Part shown: positions 44,529-53,254 of the stretch, in pieces
Layout of the letters: every line of letters starts with the position of its first letter
Position numbering within the stretch: position 1 is the stretch's first letter
Position numbers and translations under genes: made by a program
The notes under the pieces: model-generated
What the model saw: only the letters and a program-made list of their open reading frames with translations
Databases searched by the model: none
What the model was told of the DNA's origin: nothing
Assembly (NCBI GenBank): GCA_944341075.1
Contig: CALVLV010000011.1
Coordinates: forward strand, 1-61,667
Direction: 5' to 3'
From: an uncultured Clostridia bacterium
Lineage (GTDB): Bacteria; Bacillota; Clostridia; Christensenellales; Borkfalkiaceae
DNA: 61,667 nt

Positions 44529-45260
44529 ATGGTCGGAAGAATACACTCGTTTGAAAGTTTCGGCACGGTCGACGGGCCGGGTATAAGGTTTGTGGTGTTC
44601 ATGCAGGGCTGCCCCTTAAGGTGCAGGTACTGCCACAACCCCGACAGCTGGGAGGTAAACGGCGGCACAGAATACACCCCCGAACAGGTGGCGCAGAACG
44701 CGCTCCGCTACAGGCACTACTGGCGCAGGGGCGGCGGCATTACGGTATCGGGCGGCGAACCGCTGTTGCAGATACAATTCGTGACCGAACTCTTCCGCAT
44801 TTTAAAGGGGGAGGGCGTGCACTGCACGGCGGATACCTCGGGCATTACCTTCAACCCCGAAAGCGAGCGTAGCTTGCAGCTGCATTCCGAACTTATAAAG
44901 TATACCGACCTGTTCCTTCTGGACATAAAGCACATCGACCCCGACGGCTGCCGCAAACTTACGGGGGCGGACAACAAAAACGAACTTGCCTTTGCACGCT
45001 TCCTTTCGCAAAATGGCAAGGACATGTGGATAAGGCAGGTGCTGGTGCCCGGCATAACCGACAGCGAGGAGTACCTTGCCCGCACCCGCGCCTTCATTGA
45101 TTCGCTCGCCACGGTCAGGCGGGTAGAGGTGCTTCCCTACCACACCATGGGCGAGGTAAAGTATAAAAAGATGGGTATAGACTACCCGCTTGCAGGCGTA
45201 AAGCCGCCCGAAAGGGAGAGCGTGGAGCGCGCAAAGCGTATCCTCGGCGCGGAGTACTGA
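44529..45260 (+). CDS. pflA: Pyruvate formate-lyase activating enzyme
   Basis: Radical-SAM enzyme that makes the glycyl radical on pyruvate formate-lyase. The 243-residue protein has FESFGTVDGPGIRFVVF and CPLRCRYCHNPDSW (CxxxCxxC cluster ligands; near residue 29), TVSGGEPLLQ for SAM binding and the family end VLPYHTMGEVKYKKMGIDYPL. It is upstream of the lyase genes rather than downstream as in E. coli. The ATG at 44529 has only AAGG upstream; longer in-frame extension lies in the riboswitch platform and is rejected. A 210-base gap with dispersed repeats follows. Confidence 0.95.
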   Translation: MVGRIHSFESFGTVDGPGIRFVVFMQGCPLRCRYCHNPDSWEVNGGTEYTPEQVAQNALRYRHYWRRGGGITVSGGEPLLQIQFVTELFRILKGEGVHCTADTSGITFNPESERSLQLHSELIKYTDLFLLDIKHIDPDGCRKLTGADNKNELAFARFLSQNGKDMWIRQVLVPGITDSEEYLARTRAFIDSLATVRRVEVLPYHTMGEVKYKKMGIDYPLAGVKPPERESVERAKRILGAEY

Positions 45261-45316
45261 GTTTTACTTTTACGGCAACAGCCTGATTTTTAATTTGTTT
45301 TTCTGGGTTGCCTTCC

Positions 45317-45404
45317 GTCATTTCGACTGGAACGAACGGAGTGAGTTAAGTGGAGAAATCTCAGAACATAACAGGCAATTGCCCCGCATATATGCCGCAA
45401 ACAA
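45317..45404. repeat. Dispersed repeats between pflA and the thioredoxin-like gene
   Basis: A half copy of the GTCATTTCGAC...GGAGAAATCTC family (45317-45363) is followed by AATTGCCCCGCATATATGCC and GCAAACAA (45377-45404), a TTGCGGCATA-type motif in reverse orientation. Confidence 0.7.
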
Positions 45405-45470
45405 CGCGGATTTTTGCCTGCTTCAGGGCACAATATATTCAAAACTTAAAAACTTACTTAAGGACAAAAC

Positions 45471-45776
45471 ATGTTTGATAAAACATTTACAGATAACGGC
45501 CTGTGCCTTGTTGAAATAGGCGGTTCGTCCTGCGCGGGGTGCCATCAGCTTATGCCCTCCGCCAGGCAGGCGGCAGCTTCCGCAGGCATCCCCTTTTACT
45601 ACTTCGACGCCGAAGAGGCGGGGGAACTTATACAAAAGTGGCAGGTAAAAAGCCTTCCGTCGCTGTTCATTGCAGACGGCGGGCAGCCGTTTGCCGAGGC
45701 GCACGGCTATCAGCCGCAGGAAATACTTGAAATATGGTTAGATTATAAAATACAGGAGCATAAAAATGGCAAATGA
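45471..45776 (+). CDS. Thioredoxin-like protein in the pfl operon
   Basis: 101 residues with a compact thioredoxin fold: CAGC active-site motif ([13 protein letters not shown], Cys20 and Cys23), then [13 protein letters not shown] with the cis-Pro after Leu, as in thioredoxins. The CAGC pair replaces CGPC and may change redox potential. It sits between pflA and the lyase gene and overlaps the lyase start by 11 bases, so production is coupled. A redox role for the oxygen-sensitive PFL cysteines, PflA cluster or glycyl-radical partner is inferred from position. Confidence 0.8.
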   Translation: MFDKTFTDNGLCLVEIGGSSCAGCHQLMPSARQAAASAGIPFYYFDAEEAGELIQKWQVKSLPSLFIADGGQPFAEAHGYQPQEILEIWLDYKIQEHKNGK

Positions 45777-47805
45777 CATCAACCGCCCCGAATGGGAGGG
45801 CTTTGTTCCCGGCAAGTGGAACGACGGCGAAGTTAACGTGCGCGACTTTATTCAGCGCAACTATACCCCTTACGAGGGCGACGGCAGCTTTCTTGCACCC
45901 GCAACAGAGGCCACAAAAAAGCTCTGGGACAAGGTTATGCAGCTCTCTGCCGAAGAACGCAAGGCGGGCGGCGTTTTAAAGGCAGACACCTCTGTCGTCT
46001 CCACGCTCACCTCGCACGGCGCGGGTTATATAGATAAAGACCTTGAAAAGATAGTCGGCCTGCAGACTGACGAGCCCTTCAAGCGTTCGCTGCAGCCCTT
46101 CGGCGGCATAAAGATGGCCGAACAGGCGCTCAACATGTACGGCTATGAAATAGACCCCGATGTAAAGGAGATATTCACCAAGTACCGCAAAACGCACAAC
46201 GACGGCGTGTACGACGTATACACCCCCGAAATGCGCCTTGCCCGCCGCGCGCACATACTCACAGGCCTGCCCGATACCTACGGCCGCGGCCGCATAGTGG
46301 GCGACTACCGCCGCGTGGCGCTGTACGGCACCGACTACCTTGTTGCCTGCAAGGAGCGCGACAAACTCAACTTAAGCGGCGACATGACGCCCGACAAGGT
46401 GCGCGACAGAGAGGAACTTGCCGACCAGATAAAGGCGCTTAAAAACCTTGCCAAAATGGCCGCCGAATACGGCATGGATATCACCCGCCCCGCCGCCAAC
46501 GCGCAGGAGGCCGTGCAGTGGCTGTACTTCGGCTACCTCGGCGCGGTAAAGGAGCAGAACGGCGCGGCAATGTCCATCGGCCGCAACTCTACCTTCCTCG
46601 ACATATATATCGAACGCGACTTAAAGCGCGGCGTGCTCACCGAAGAGCAGGCGCAGGAGATAATCGACCACTTCGTAATGAAACTGCGCATAGTAAAATT
46701 CATGCGCATAAAGGAATATAACGAACTGTTCTCCGGCGACCCCACCTGGGTCACCGAATCCATCGGCGGCATGGGAGTGGACGGCAGAACGCTGGTCACC
46801 AAAAACTCATTCCGCGTACTGCATACGCTTGAAAACCTCGGCCCCGCGCCCGAACCCAACCTCACCGTGCTGTGGTCTACCAACCTGCCCATAAACTTCA
46901 AAAGGTACTGCGCGCAGGTATCCATATCCACTTCGGCAATACAGTACGAAAACGACGACATGATGCGCGCGGAGATGGGCGACGACTACTGCATAGCCTG
47001 CTGCGTAAGCAGTATGCGCGTGGGCAAGGATATGCAGTTCTTCGGCGCAAGGGCAAACCTTGCAAAGTGCCTTTTATACGCGCTCAACGGCGGCACCGAC
47101 GAGCTGCTAAAGGACAGGGCCACGGGCAAGCCTCTTCAGGTTTCGCCCAGGTTCATGCCCGTGCTCGGCGACGGCCCCCTGGACTTCGACGACGTAATGC
47201 AAAAGCTTGAACAGATGATGGACTGGCTTGCGGGCCTGTATGTGAATACCCTCAACGTAATTCACTACATGCACGATAAGTACTGCTACGAGGCGCTTGA
47301 AATGGCGCTGCACGACAGTAAAGTTCACCGCTTTTTTGCAACGGGCGTTGCCGGCCTTTCGTGCGCGGCAGACTCGCTTTCGGCAATAAAATATGCCAAA
47401 GTATACCCCATCCGCAACCAGGACGGCATAATCACCGACTTCAGAACGGAGGGCGACTACCCCAAATACGGCAACAACGACGACCGCGTAGACAAGCTTG
47501 CCGTGTGGCTGGTAAAGACCTTTATGACCAAGATAAAGAGCCACACCACCTACCGCGACAGCGAACCCACCATGAGCGTGCTCACCATAACCTCAAACGT
47601 GGTTTACGGCAAAAACACCGGCAACACGCCCGATGGCAGAAGGGCAGGCCAGCCGCTTGCGCCCGGCGCAAACCCCATGCACGGCCGCGATACAAACGGC
47701 GCGCTCGCCTCGCTCGAATCGGTTGCAAAACTTCCCTACGAATACTCGCGCGACGGCATTTCAAACACCTTCTCGGTAACGCCCAATTCGCTCGGCAAAA
47801 ATTAA
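45766..47805 (+). CDS. pflB: Pyruvate formate-lyase catalytic subunit lacking the glycyl-radical domain
   Basis: PFL splits pyruvate with CoA into acetyl-CoA and formate. The 679-residue protein aligns from its start to the family segment [16 protein letters not shown], then stops. Active-site cysteines are present in [15 protein letters not shown] (Cys412-Cys413). [19 protein letters not shown] and [15 protein letters not shown] are canonical. The C-terminal ~80 residues with the radical glycine are missing but are encoded by the next gene; 679 plus 80 equals the usual ~760. CAGGAG precedes the ATG. The stop codon is followed by repeat sequence, not by a frameshifted continuation. Confidence 0.93.
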   Translation: MANDINRPEWEGFVPGKWNDGEVNVRDFIQRNYTPYEGDGSFLAPATEATKKLWDKVMQLSAEERKAGGVLKADTSVVSTLTSHGAGYIDKDLEKIVGLQTDEPFKRSLQPFGGIKMAEQALNMYGYEIDPDVKEIFTKYRKTHNDGVYDVYTPEMRLARRAHILTGLPDTYGRGRIVGDYRRVALYGTDYLVACKERDKLNLSGDMTPDKVRDREELADQIKALKNLAKMAAEYGMDITRPAANAQEAVQWLYFGYLGAVKEQNGAAMSIGRNSTFLDIYIERDLKRGVLTEEQAQEIIDHFVMKLRIVKFMRIKEYNELFSGDPTWVTESIGGMGVDGRTLVTKNSFRVLHTLENLGPAPEPNLTVLWSTNLPINFKRYCAQVSISTSAIQYENDDMMRAEMGDDYCIACCVSSMRVGKDMQFFGARANLAKCLLYALNGGTDELLKDRATGKPLQVSPRFMPVLGDGPLDFDDVMQKLEQMMDWLAGLYVNTLNVIHYMHDKYCYEALEMALHDSKVHRFFATGVAGLSCAADSLSAIKYAKVYPIRNQDGIITDFRTEGDYPKYGNNDDRVDKLAVWLVKTFMTKIKSHTTYRDSEPTMSVLTITSNVVYGKNTGNTPDGRRAGQPLAPGANPMHGRDTNGALASLESVAKLPYEYSRDGISNTFSVTPNSLGKN

Positions 47806-47936
47806 ATTGCACGGCACATATGCCGCAACTATCGCGTAGTATTCAGTTATGCGGGCGCCGCCCTTATCCGTAATTTATATGGGCACAATACGGGCGCATC
47901 CGCACCCGTAATTCCGGCCGAACGACAGCCCTTACC

Positions 47937-47975
47937 TGTCATTCCGACCGGGCGACAGCGAGCGGAGGAATCTCA
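47937..47975. repeat. Half copy of the GTCATT-CGAC repeat between the PFL subunit genes
   Basis: CTGTCATTCCGACCGGGCGA and AGCGGAGGAATCTCAAAAA match the dispersed family. With a GGCACATATGCCGCAAC motif at 47814-47830, repeats occupy much of the 211-base space between the catalytic and radical subunits. Confidence 0.75.
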
Positions 47976-48016
47976 AAAACATTCAAACTTCAAACAGAAA
48001 TTAAAGGAGTAATATT

Positions 48017-48259
48017 ATGGCAGCAAAATCAGACAGAGTTGAAAACCTTGTAAACATGATAGACGCATACGTTGAAGACGGCGGTCATCACCTCAACGTC
48101 AACGTGTTCAACCGCGATACGCTCCTCGATGCTCAGGCTCATCCCGAAAAGTATCCCCAGCTCACGGTAAGGGTTTCGGGCTATGCCGTAAACTTCAACA
48201 AGCTCACCAAAGAGCAACAGGACGACGTAATCCACAGAACCATACACGAATCTTTATGA
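48017..48259 (+). CDS. grcA: Autonomous glycyl-radical subunit of pyruvate formate-lyase (GrcA/YfiD-like)
   Basis: 80-residue protein equal to the C-terminal domain of PFL. It has [21 protein letters not shown], then [19 protein letters not shown] and [19 protein letters not shown]; Gly55 in RVSGYAV is the radical site. AAAGGAG is 8 bases before the ATG. In E. coli GrcA is a spare part for oxygen-damaged full-length PFL; here the catalytic subunit has no own radical domain, so this protein should be essential for activity. A terminator follows. Confidence 0.93.
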   Translation: MAAKSDRVENLVNMIDAYVEDGGHHLNVNVFNRDTLLDAQAHPEKYPQLTVRVSGYAVNFNKLTKEQQDDVIHRTIHESL

Positions 48260-48295
48260 TCTTTAACCGTGTATAAAGGCGATCGACGCCAATGC

Positions 48296-48334
48296 AAAAA
48301 CCCCCGCGCAGGCGTGCCCGCGCGGGGGTTTTAA
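48296..48334. terminator. Bidirectional terminator after the pfl operon
   Basis: AACCCCCGCG and CGCGGGGGTT form the stem with A- and T-runs on both sides. It serves the pfl operon and the convergent zinc-ribbon gene. Confidence 0.85.
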
Positions 48335-48353
48335 CATGTAAAAATTTTTATTC

Positions 48354-48824
48354 TCAGTCAAGCTTTGCGCCACACTTGTCGCAGTATGCGCCCGCCCTTA
48401 CCTGCTCGCCGCAAACGGGGCAGGTGATATACAGCGGCTTGCCGCAGTGGCGGCAGAACTTTGCGCCTTCTTCGTTGGGCTTGCCGCAGTCAGGGCAAAT
48501 ATTTCTTTCTGCTCCTTTCGCCGCGCTCGCAATGGCGCTCACTGCCGGCGCTATCTCTTCGCCAGCCTCGTTGACTACCGGAACAGATTCATTTTTCGTA
48601 TAGCGTATTATTTCTCTTCTGAACCCTGTCAGGCTGATCATTGCGCCTATTGCAATTAAAGGAAGTCCGGCTATCAGCCCCCAGAACAGTGAAGGCATTT
48701 CCCCTTTTCTGGTAGAGATTATCATATCCGCAAATCCCATAATTGCCAGACCCAGTCCGCATAGCGCTATGATCGGCCCGATTATTTTCAGTATTTTTTT
48801 TGTTTTTTCGTGTTTTTTACCCAT
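48354..48824 (-). CDS. Zinc-ribbon membrane protein
   Basis: 156 residues: a Lys-rich start, two transmembrane helices (about 12-34 and 46-66), a linker and two C-terminal zinc ribbons, CPDCGKPNEEGAKFCRHCG and CPVCGEQVRAGAYCDKCG. Such double-zinc-ribbon membrane proteins are common in Clostridia and have no defined role. The ATG at 48824 follows AGGAGGGGG; a longer in-frame reading to 49043 has no such site and looks non-coding. Confidence 0.85.
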   Translation of the reverse strand: MGKKHEKTKKILKIIGPIIALCGLGLAIMGFADMIISTRKGEMPSLFWGLIAGLPLIAIGAMISLTGFRREIIRYTKNESVPVVNEAGEEIAPAVSAIASAAKGAERNICPDCGKPNEEGAKFCRHCGKPLYITCPVCGEQVRAGAYCDKCGAKLD

Positions 48825-49039
48825 GATCGACCCCCTCCTGTAAAAAGTATACCATCCCTTTACAAAGTTGTCAACCCCGGCATGTAGAATGTGCGGCAAT
48901 ATGCCTTGATCAATGCGGGCGCGGGCCTTACAATGGCCCGCGCCCGCGTTTTTCGCAATCACAGCATAAATTATTTTAATTGCCGCGCCTTTATAATTTA
49001 ATTGCGGCGCACATATCATTAGTTTACTTGCCGCGCGTA

Positions 49040-50284
49040 TCACTTTTTGCGTGCAACTTCAATGTTGTCGCGCTCTCTGCTGCGCAGGCTCTTTACGGGG
49101 TGGTCGCCCTCCTGATAGCGGTAGTCCCTGCCCCACAGCTTTATCGCCTTTTCTATTACAAGGTGCGAAGGCGTCTTTGTGCCGTCTGAAAGGAACTTTT
49201 CCTGAAAGGTAAAGTAGCGGAAGTCGTCGGGCAGGCGCGCAAGCTCGCTGTAACCCTCGTCCTTCATGGTAAGCGTAACCGTCTCTTTAAGCACCTTGCG
49301 TATATATTCCTTGTTCGAGCCAAGCTGCAGCAGCCTTGGGAACTGACCGTCGCCGCCTATCACCTGTTCGTAGCCCTTGCCCTCATACTTCTTCAAAAGC
49401 GCCGCCGCCGCTTTAAGGTGCGCTATCTCCGTTTTATAGTGTTCCAGCCATATCCGCTTCAGGTTGTCGTCGCTCTCGTCCTCGTACATAGAGTAATACA
49501 GCCAGCACTCGGTGTATTCGTGCATCACCCACATTTCAAGCCAGCTTGTGTTGGGGTCTTTAAGGCTCTCGTACTGCGTAACGTGCGCCTCTTCTATCAT
49601 GGCTATCTCGGCATACAGTTTGCGGCCGAGGTCGTTTTTATACCACTGCGCAATGTTCATGTAGTAGTTCATCGTCTGCTGTTCGGCGGCCGTTATGGTG
49701 TTTACTACAAGCTTGCTGAAAAGGTCTGCCGTCTTGCAGTCTATGTGCGGCTTTACCTCGTCCGCGGGGAAGCGGTGTTCGGCTATTGTCGGCCGCCCGG
49801 GCATTATTTCGGTAAATTTGCCCACAAGCATGTCTGCGTCTATGCCCTTGTCCATCTTTAAAAGGTTGGCATAGCGGTACAGGTGGTCAAAGTCCTCCAA
49901 AAGCGCAAAGTTCAGCGCCTTAATGTTGTTTTCGTCCTTTTCGTGAATGGCAAGGGTGGCGGTCAGGTCTATCGCCAGCTGTTCATAGGCTATAGTCGTT
50001 TCAAGTATGCTCTCATTCAGCGGCTTTAAACAGCTTATGCGCTTTTGTTGCTGCTGTTCCTGGCGGCGCACTATGGCAAGCGCCTGCTTTATTTCGGGCA
50101 CGTCGCAGTGGCGGGCGAACTGGTGCATGAACCATGCCGACTCAAACTCTGTGCCGTTCATAAGTATCACGCGCGTCTTCGAATAGGGCGAGGTGCGCTC
50201 TTTGCTGTAGCTTTTTGGGTACATTTTTTTCAGCGGTAAAAAGTTGTTTTCAAGCGATCTGCTTCTTTCCTTAAAAGGGTTCAT
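49040..50284 (-). CDS. Ferritin-like superfamily protein, 414 residues, function unknown
   Basis: Alpha-helical protein with several segments that look like di-iron ferritin helices: EMWVMHEYTECWLYYSMYEDE, EIAMIEEAHVTQYESL and EHYKTEIAHLKAAAALLKKYEG each contain E and ExxH-like residues. The N-terminal third is polar with QEQQQQKR. No specific family is recognised. The ATG at 50284 follows GGAGGA. It stands alone between the zinc-ribbon gene and the TIR gene. A role in metal or oxidative-stress handling is possible but inferred only from the fold guess. Confidence 0.65.
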   Translation of the reverse strand: MNPFKERSRSLENNFLPLKKMYPKSYSKERTSPYSKTRVILMNGTEFESAWFMHQFARHCDVPEIKQALAIVRRQEQQQQKRISCLKPLNESILETTIAYEQLAIDLTATLAIHEKDENNIKALNFALLEDFDHLYRYANLLKMDKGIDADMLVGKFTEIMPGRPTIAEHRFPADEVKPHIDCKTADLFSKLVVNTITAAEQQTMNYYMNIAQWYKNDLGRKLYAEIAMIEEAHVTQYESLKDPNTSWLEMWVMHEYTECWLYYSMYEDESDDNLKRIWLEHYKTEIAHLKAAAALLKKYEGKGYEQVIGGDGQFPRLLQLGSNKEYIRKVLKETVTLTMKDEGYSELARLPDDFRYFTFQEKFLSDGTKTPSHLVIEKAIKLWGRDYRYQEGDHPVKSLRSRERDNIEVARKK

Positions 50285-50384
50285 AAACTTTCCTCCGCAT
50301 AAGTTTTTGCCAATGCTCCGCAATTTTAGTCGTTTTCGGCTGTTTTGTTAAAATTAAAGCGCGCGGTATTTAACCGCACGCTAC

Positions 50385-51257
50385 TTATCCTATATTAATA
50401 TAAATGTTCGTTGCAAAATCAAGCTGTATACCGTAACGTTTTGAAATGTACTGCTCTATCACTTTATTTATACCTCTAAAAATTTTTCTGGCTTCAGAGA
50501 ATGATGTCATGGCAATTTTCAATTGTATAAAATGATATGTCTCTGTATTAAGGTATACTTCAAAAGGATATACCGAATGGGTATCTGTATATTCTATCAG
50601 ATCTTCGACTATGTTTTTCTGAACGTCGTTAAGGTCATTTTGGTCGCCTATGCTTACATAATTTGGTTTATCTGTATATATAATATTTATTTTCTGCCCG
50701 TTTGCTTCATAATTGATCTCTGTATTAGGAATCGGTTCTTGCAGCAGTCTGTCATAATTCGAGACGGGGTGTTCTTGTTTTGAATTCGCATTTTGTTTGG
50801 CCGTTTCGGGCAGCGGGTCAAAATGAACCGACTTTTTAAATACTGACAGTATAAACTGGTATAAACTTTGCTCTTCTCCCTCACAGAACATTTCAAATTT
50901 GCGCAAACCTATCGGAAAGCAATTCAATGATCCGCCATTTACCGCATATAAAAATATATGTCCGTTTTTTCTTTTCCCCAGTATCTCATTCAGAAAGGTT
51001 CCCCATTCATGCCTTACCCATGAATCGTTTGTGAAATCTATATTGCTACTTACAACAATCATACAGGTTGCCTCGTCAAGGGCCTTGTCGATATAAAGCA
51101 TATAATCGTCTGAGCCTTGCTGTCTGAGGGTTTCGTTCATCATAAATACATTAAACCCTAAAGACTTTAATCCTTCATAGATTTCTTTTGCTGCAAAACT
51201 ATCATATGTCTTTTTACCTTTACATGTATTTTTAAACGATATAAAAATATCGGTCAT
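50385..51257 (-). CDS. TIR domain protein
   Basis: 290 residues. The N-terminal TIR domain (about 1-145) begins TDIFISFKN and has EALDEATCMIVVSSNIDF-like and DSWVRHEWGTFLNEILG; Glu84 in the last is the candidate NADase catalytic residue. The C-terminal part (about 185-290) is a separate alpha/beta domain of unknown family, with a Tyr/Asn-rich edge. Base composition is clearly more AT-rich than neighbours, suggesting transfer. GAGGA lies about 10 bases before the ATG. TIR proteins of this kind often act in antiphage defence, yet no known partner gene (cyclase, Thoeris-like TIR/SIR2 pair) adjoins it. Confidence 0.85.
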   Translation of the reverse strand: MTDIFISFKNTCKGKKTYDSFAAKEIYEGLKSLGFNVFMMNETLRQQGSDDYMLYIDKALDEATCMIVVSSNIDFTNDSWVRHEWGTFLNEILGKRKNGHIFLYAVNGGSLNCFPIGLRKFEMFCEGEEQSLYQFILSVFKKSVHFDPLPETAKQNANSKQEHPVSNYDRLLQEPIPNTEINYEANGQKINIIYTDKPNYVSIGDQNDLNDVQKNIVEDLIEYTDTHSVYPFEVYLNTETYHFIQLKIAMTSFSEARKIFRGINKVIEQYISKRYGIQLDFATNIYINIG

Positions 51258-51294
51258 CTTTTGTTATCCTCGTTTGATTTAAAAATCTGTTAGT

Positions 51295-51705
51295 TTAGTC
51301 CTGCGAGCCTTGCGTCTTGTAACTTTCCATGGCAGAAGTGGAGCCGAGCGACTGAGCCGTTTTATAATACCATACCTTGTAATCTATCATCTTAAGGTGG
51401 CGTTCAAGTTCAGATATCTGGTTTTTTACGCTCTCGCGCTGCGCTTCAAGTATTTTTAGCCGCTCGCCAATTGTGCCGTCGCCCTCGCGTGCACACTCTA
51501 TAAAGCGGCGTATGCCCTTTATGGGCATGCCCGTCGCCTTAAGGCAGCCAATAAGTTTCAGCCAGTCCATGTCGCTCTCCTTGAACATTCTCAGCCCGCT
51601 TTCGCTCCGCTCCACAAACGGAAGCAGCCCCTCTTTGTCGTAATAGCGCAGGGTAGAGGGGGCAACGCCCAGAATTTTGGCCGCTTCGCCAACAGTATAA
51701 AACAT
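51295..51705 (-). CDS. MerR family transcriptional regulator
   Basis: 136 residues. The winged helix is at the N-terminus (YTVGEAAKILGVAPSTLRYYDKEGLL), followed by a coiled-coil dimerisation helix (about 75-120). There is no cysteine metal site; it resembles regulators of the aldehyde/aldo-keto reductase type. It is divergent from an aldo/keto reductase gene whose promoter (51737-51767) has the overlong 19-base spacer that MerR proteins need for activation. Confidence 0.9.
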   Translation of the reverse strand: MFYTVGEAAKILGVAPSTLRYYDKEGLLPFVERSESGLRMFKESDMDWLKLIGCLKATGMPIKGIRRFIECAREGDGTIGERLKILEAQRESVKNQISELERHLKMIDYKVWYYKTAQSLGSTSAMESYKTQGSQD

Positions 51706-51736
51706 AATTTTTCTCCCGTAAAAAATAAAAAAAGTA

Positions 51737-51767
51737 TTGACTTAAAGTATAGTTTAACTTATATAAT
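51737..51767 (+). promoter_or_regulatory. MerR-type promoter/operator for the aldo/keto reductase
   Basis: TTGACT and TATAAT are separated by 19 bases instead of 17. The spacer, TAAAGTATAGTTTAACTTA, is an imperfect dyad. This geometry is diagnostic of MerR-activated promoters, which are untwisted upon induction. Confidence 0.8.
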
Positions 51768-51870
51768 GTAATTAAACTTGAATGTATTATACAATATTTT
51801 TACACGCCTGTCAACGGCGGGTACTCGCGCAAGCGTACCCGAAAGGGGTGTATAAATAAAAACAGATCCT

Positions 51871-51937
51871 CTTTATCTGTTATTTCGACTAAGCCGCCGC
51901 AGCTTTTGCCGCGGTAGCGAGTGGAGAAATTTCTTTT
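51871..51937. repeat. Half copy of the ATTTCGACTAAG...GGAGAAATTTC repeat
   Basis: TGTTATTTCGACTAAGCCGC and TGGAGAAATTTCTTTTTTAT flank GCAGCTTTTGCCGCGG. It lies in the ~250-base leader of the aldo/keto reductase transcript. Confidence 0.65.
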
Positions 51938-52016
51938 TTATCAAATTGCTTTTTGCATATATAAAAGTGCAAAATAAATATATTTTACAAATAAAACTTT
52001 GTGTAAGGTGGCATCT

Positions 52017-53162
52017 ATGAATTATCGTCAATTGGGCAATACCGGTCTTTCCGTCGGCGAAATAGCCCTGGGGTGCGAAGGTTTTCTTGGCAAGAGTAGG
52101 GCCGAGGCCGACGAAATGTTCGGCATCGCCTTCGACGGCGGCATAAACTGTATGGACATGTACAGCCCCAACCCCGACCTGCAAAAGCTTGTGGGCGGCG
52201 CAATGTCTTCCCGCCGCAAAAACTTTGTGCTGCAGTCGCACCTGTGCACGGAGTGGAAAGATGGCCAATACCGCGCTATGCGCGACATTAAAACCGTGCA
52301 ATCGGCATTTGAAAGTTCGCTTAAAAATTACGGCACCGACTATATAGACGTAGGCATGATCCACTATGTGGACAGCCTTGCCCTGTGGGATAAAATTCTG
52401 AACGGCGGCATAGCCGACTACGCCTTAAAGCTGAAAAAACAGGGCAGCATACGCCACATAGGCATAAGCTCGCATAATCCCGAAGTAGCTTTAAAGGCGG
52501 TGGAAAGCGGAATAGTGGAGGTGCTGATGTTTTCGGTCAACCCCTGCTACGACCTGCTGCCCGCCGACGAAGACTGCAACACTCTGTGGGACGAAAACAG
52601 CTATTCAAAGCCGCTGTTCAACATAGAGCCCTCGCGCGAAAAACTTTACCAGACCTGCCAGCGCCTCGGCGTCGGCATAGATGTGATGAAGGTGTTCGGC
52701 GGCGGCGACCTTCTCACCGAAAATTCACCCGCAGGCAGGGCTTTAACGCCCGTGCAGTGTATCCACTATGCGCTTACGCGCCCCGCGGTAGCCTGCGTGA
52801 TGAGCGGCGTTCACTCAAAAAAGGAACTGCTCGACAGCCTCGCCTACGAAACCGCGACGGAGGACGAGCGCGACTTTGCTGAAGTTTTTGCGTCCTTCCC
52901 CAAAATGAGCTGGCGCGGCCACTGCATGTATTGCGGACACTGCGCGCCCTGCCCCAAGGGAATTGATATTGCAACCGTTACAAAATTCTTAAACCTTGCC
53001 AAAGCCCAGGGCGAAGTTCCCGAAACGGTGCGCGAACACTATGCTGTACTCCCTGCAAAAGCGGGCGACTGCATAGCCTGCGGCGCGTGCGAAAAGCGCT
53101 GTCCCTTCGGCGTGTTTGTCATTCAGAACATGGCGGACGCACGCAAGATATTCGGAAAATGA
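52017..53162 (+). CDS. Aldo/keto reductase with C-terminal [4Fe-4S] domain
   Basis: 381 residues. An aldo/keto reductase TIM barrel (about 1-285, YRQLGNTGLSVGEIALGCEG onwards) is followed by a ferredoxin-like tail with two cluster motifs, CMYCGHCAPCPKGID and CIACGACEKRCPFG. The usual catalytic Tyr/Lys/His/Asp set seems partly altered, as in this subfamily, which is common in anaerobes and uncharacterised. AAGGTGG precedes the ATG at 52017. It is followed after 92 bases by a cupin gene and is controlled by a MerR promoter. Confidence 0.9.
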   Translation: MNYRQLGNTGLSVGEIALGCEGFLGKSRAEADEMFGIAFDGGINCMDMYSPNPDLQKLVGGAMSSRRKNFVLQSHLCTEWKDGQYRAMRDIKTVQSAFESSLKNYGTDYIDVGMIHYVDSLALWDKILNGGIADYALKLKKQGSIRHIGISSHNPEVALKAVESGIVEVLMFSVNPCYDLLPADEDCNTLWDENSYSKPLFNIEPSREKLYQTCQRLGVGIDVMKVFGGGDLLTENSPAGRALTPVQCIHYALTRPAVACVMSGVHSKKELLDSLAYETATEDERDFAEVFASFPKMSWRGHCMYCGHCAPCPKGIDIATVTKFLNLAKAQGEVPETVREHYAVLPAKAGDCIACGACEKRCPFGVFVIQNMADARKIFGK

Positions 53163-53254
53163 TACACATATAACTATTTATTGTCAATGTAAATATATAT
53201 TTGCAATATAAGCAGTTTAATTATTTCTTAACATTTAAAAGGAGATATTTAATT

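Noticed and set aside
47806-48016. Frameshift hiding a continuous PFL
   Set aside because: The family's next residues (a KTNLAGLMDGYF-like stretch) are not encoded in any frame directly after the stop; their counterpart begins at 48017 behind a proper ribosome binding site.
48825-49043. N-terminal extension of the zinc-ribbon protein
   Set aside because: The extension has no ribosome binding site, while AGGAGGGGG sits right before the internal ATG at 48824.
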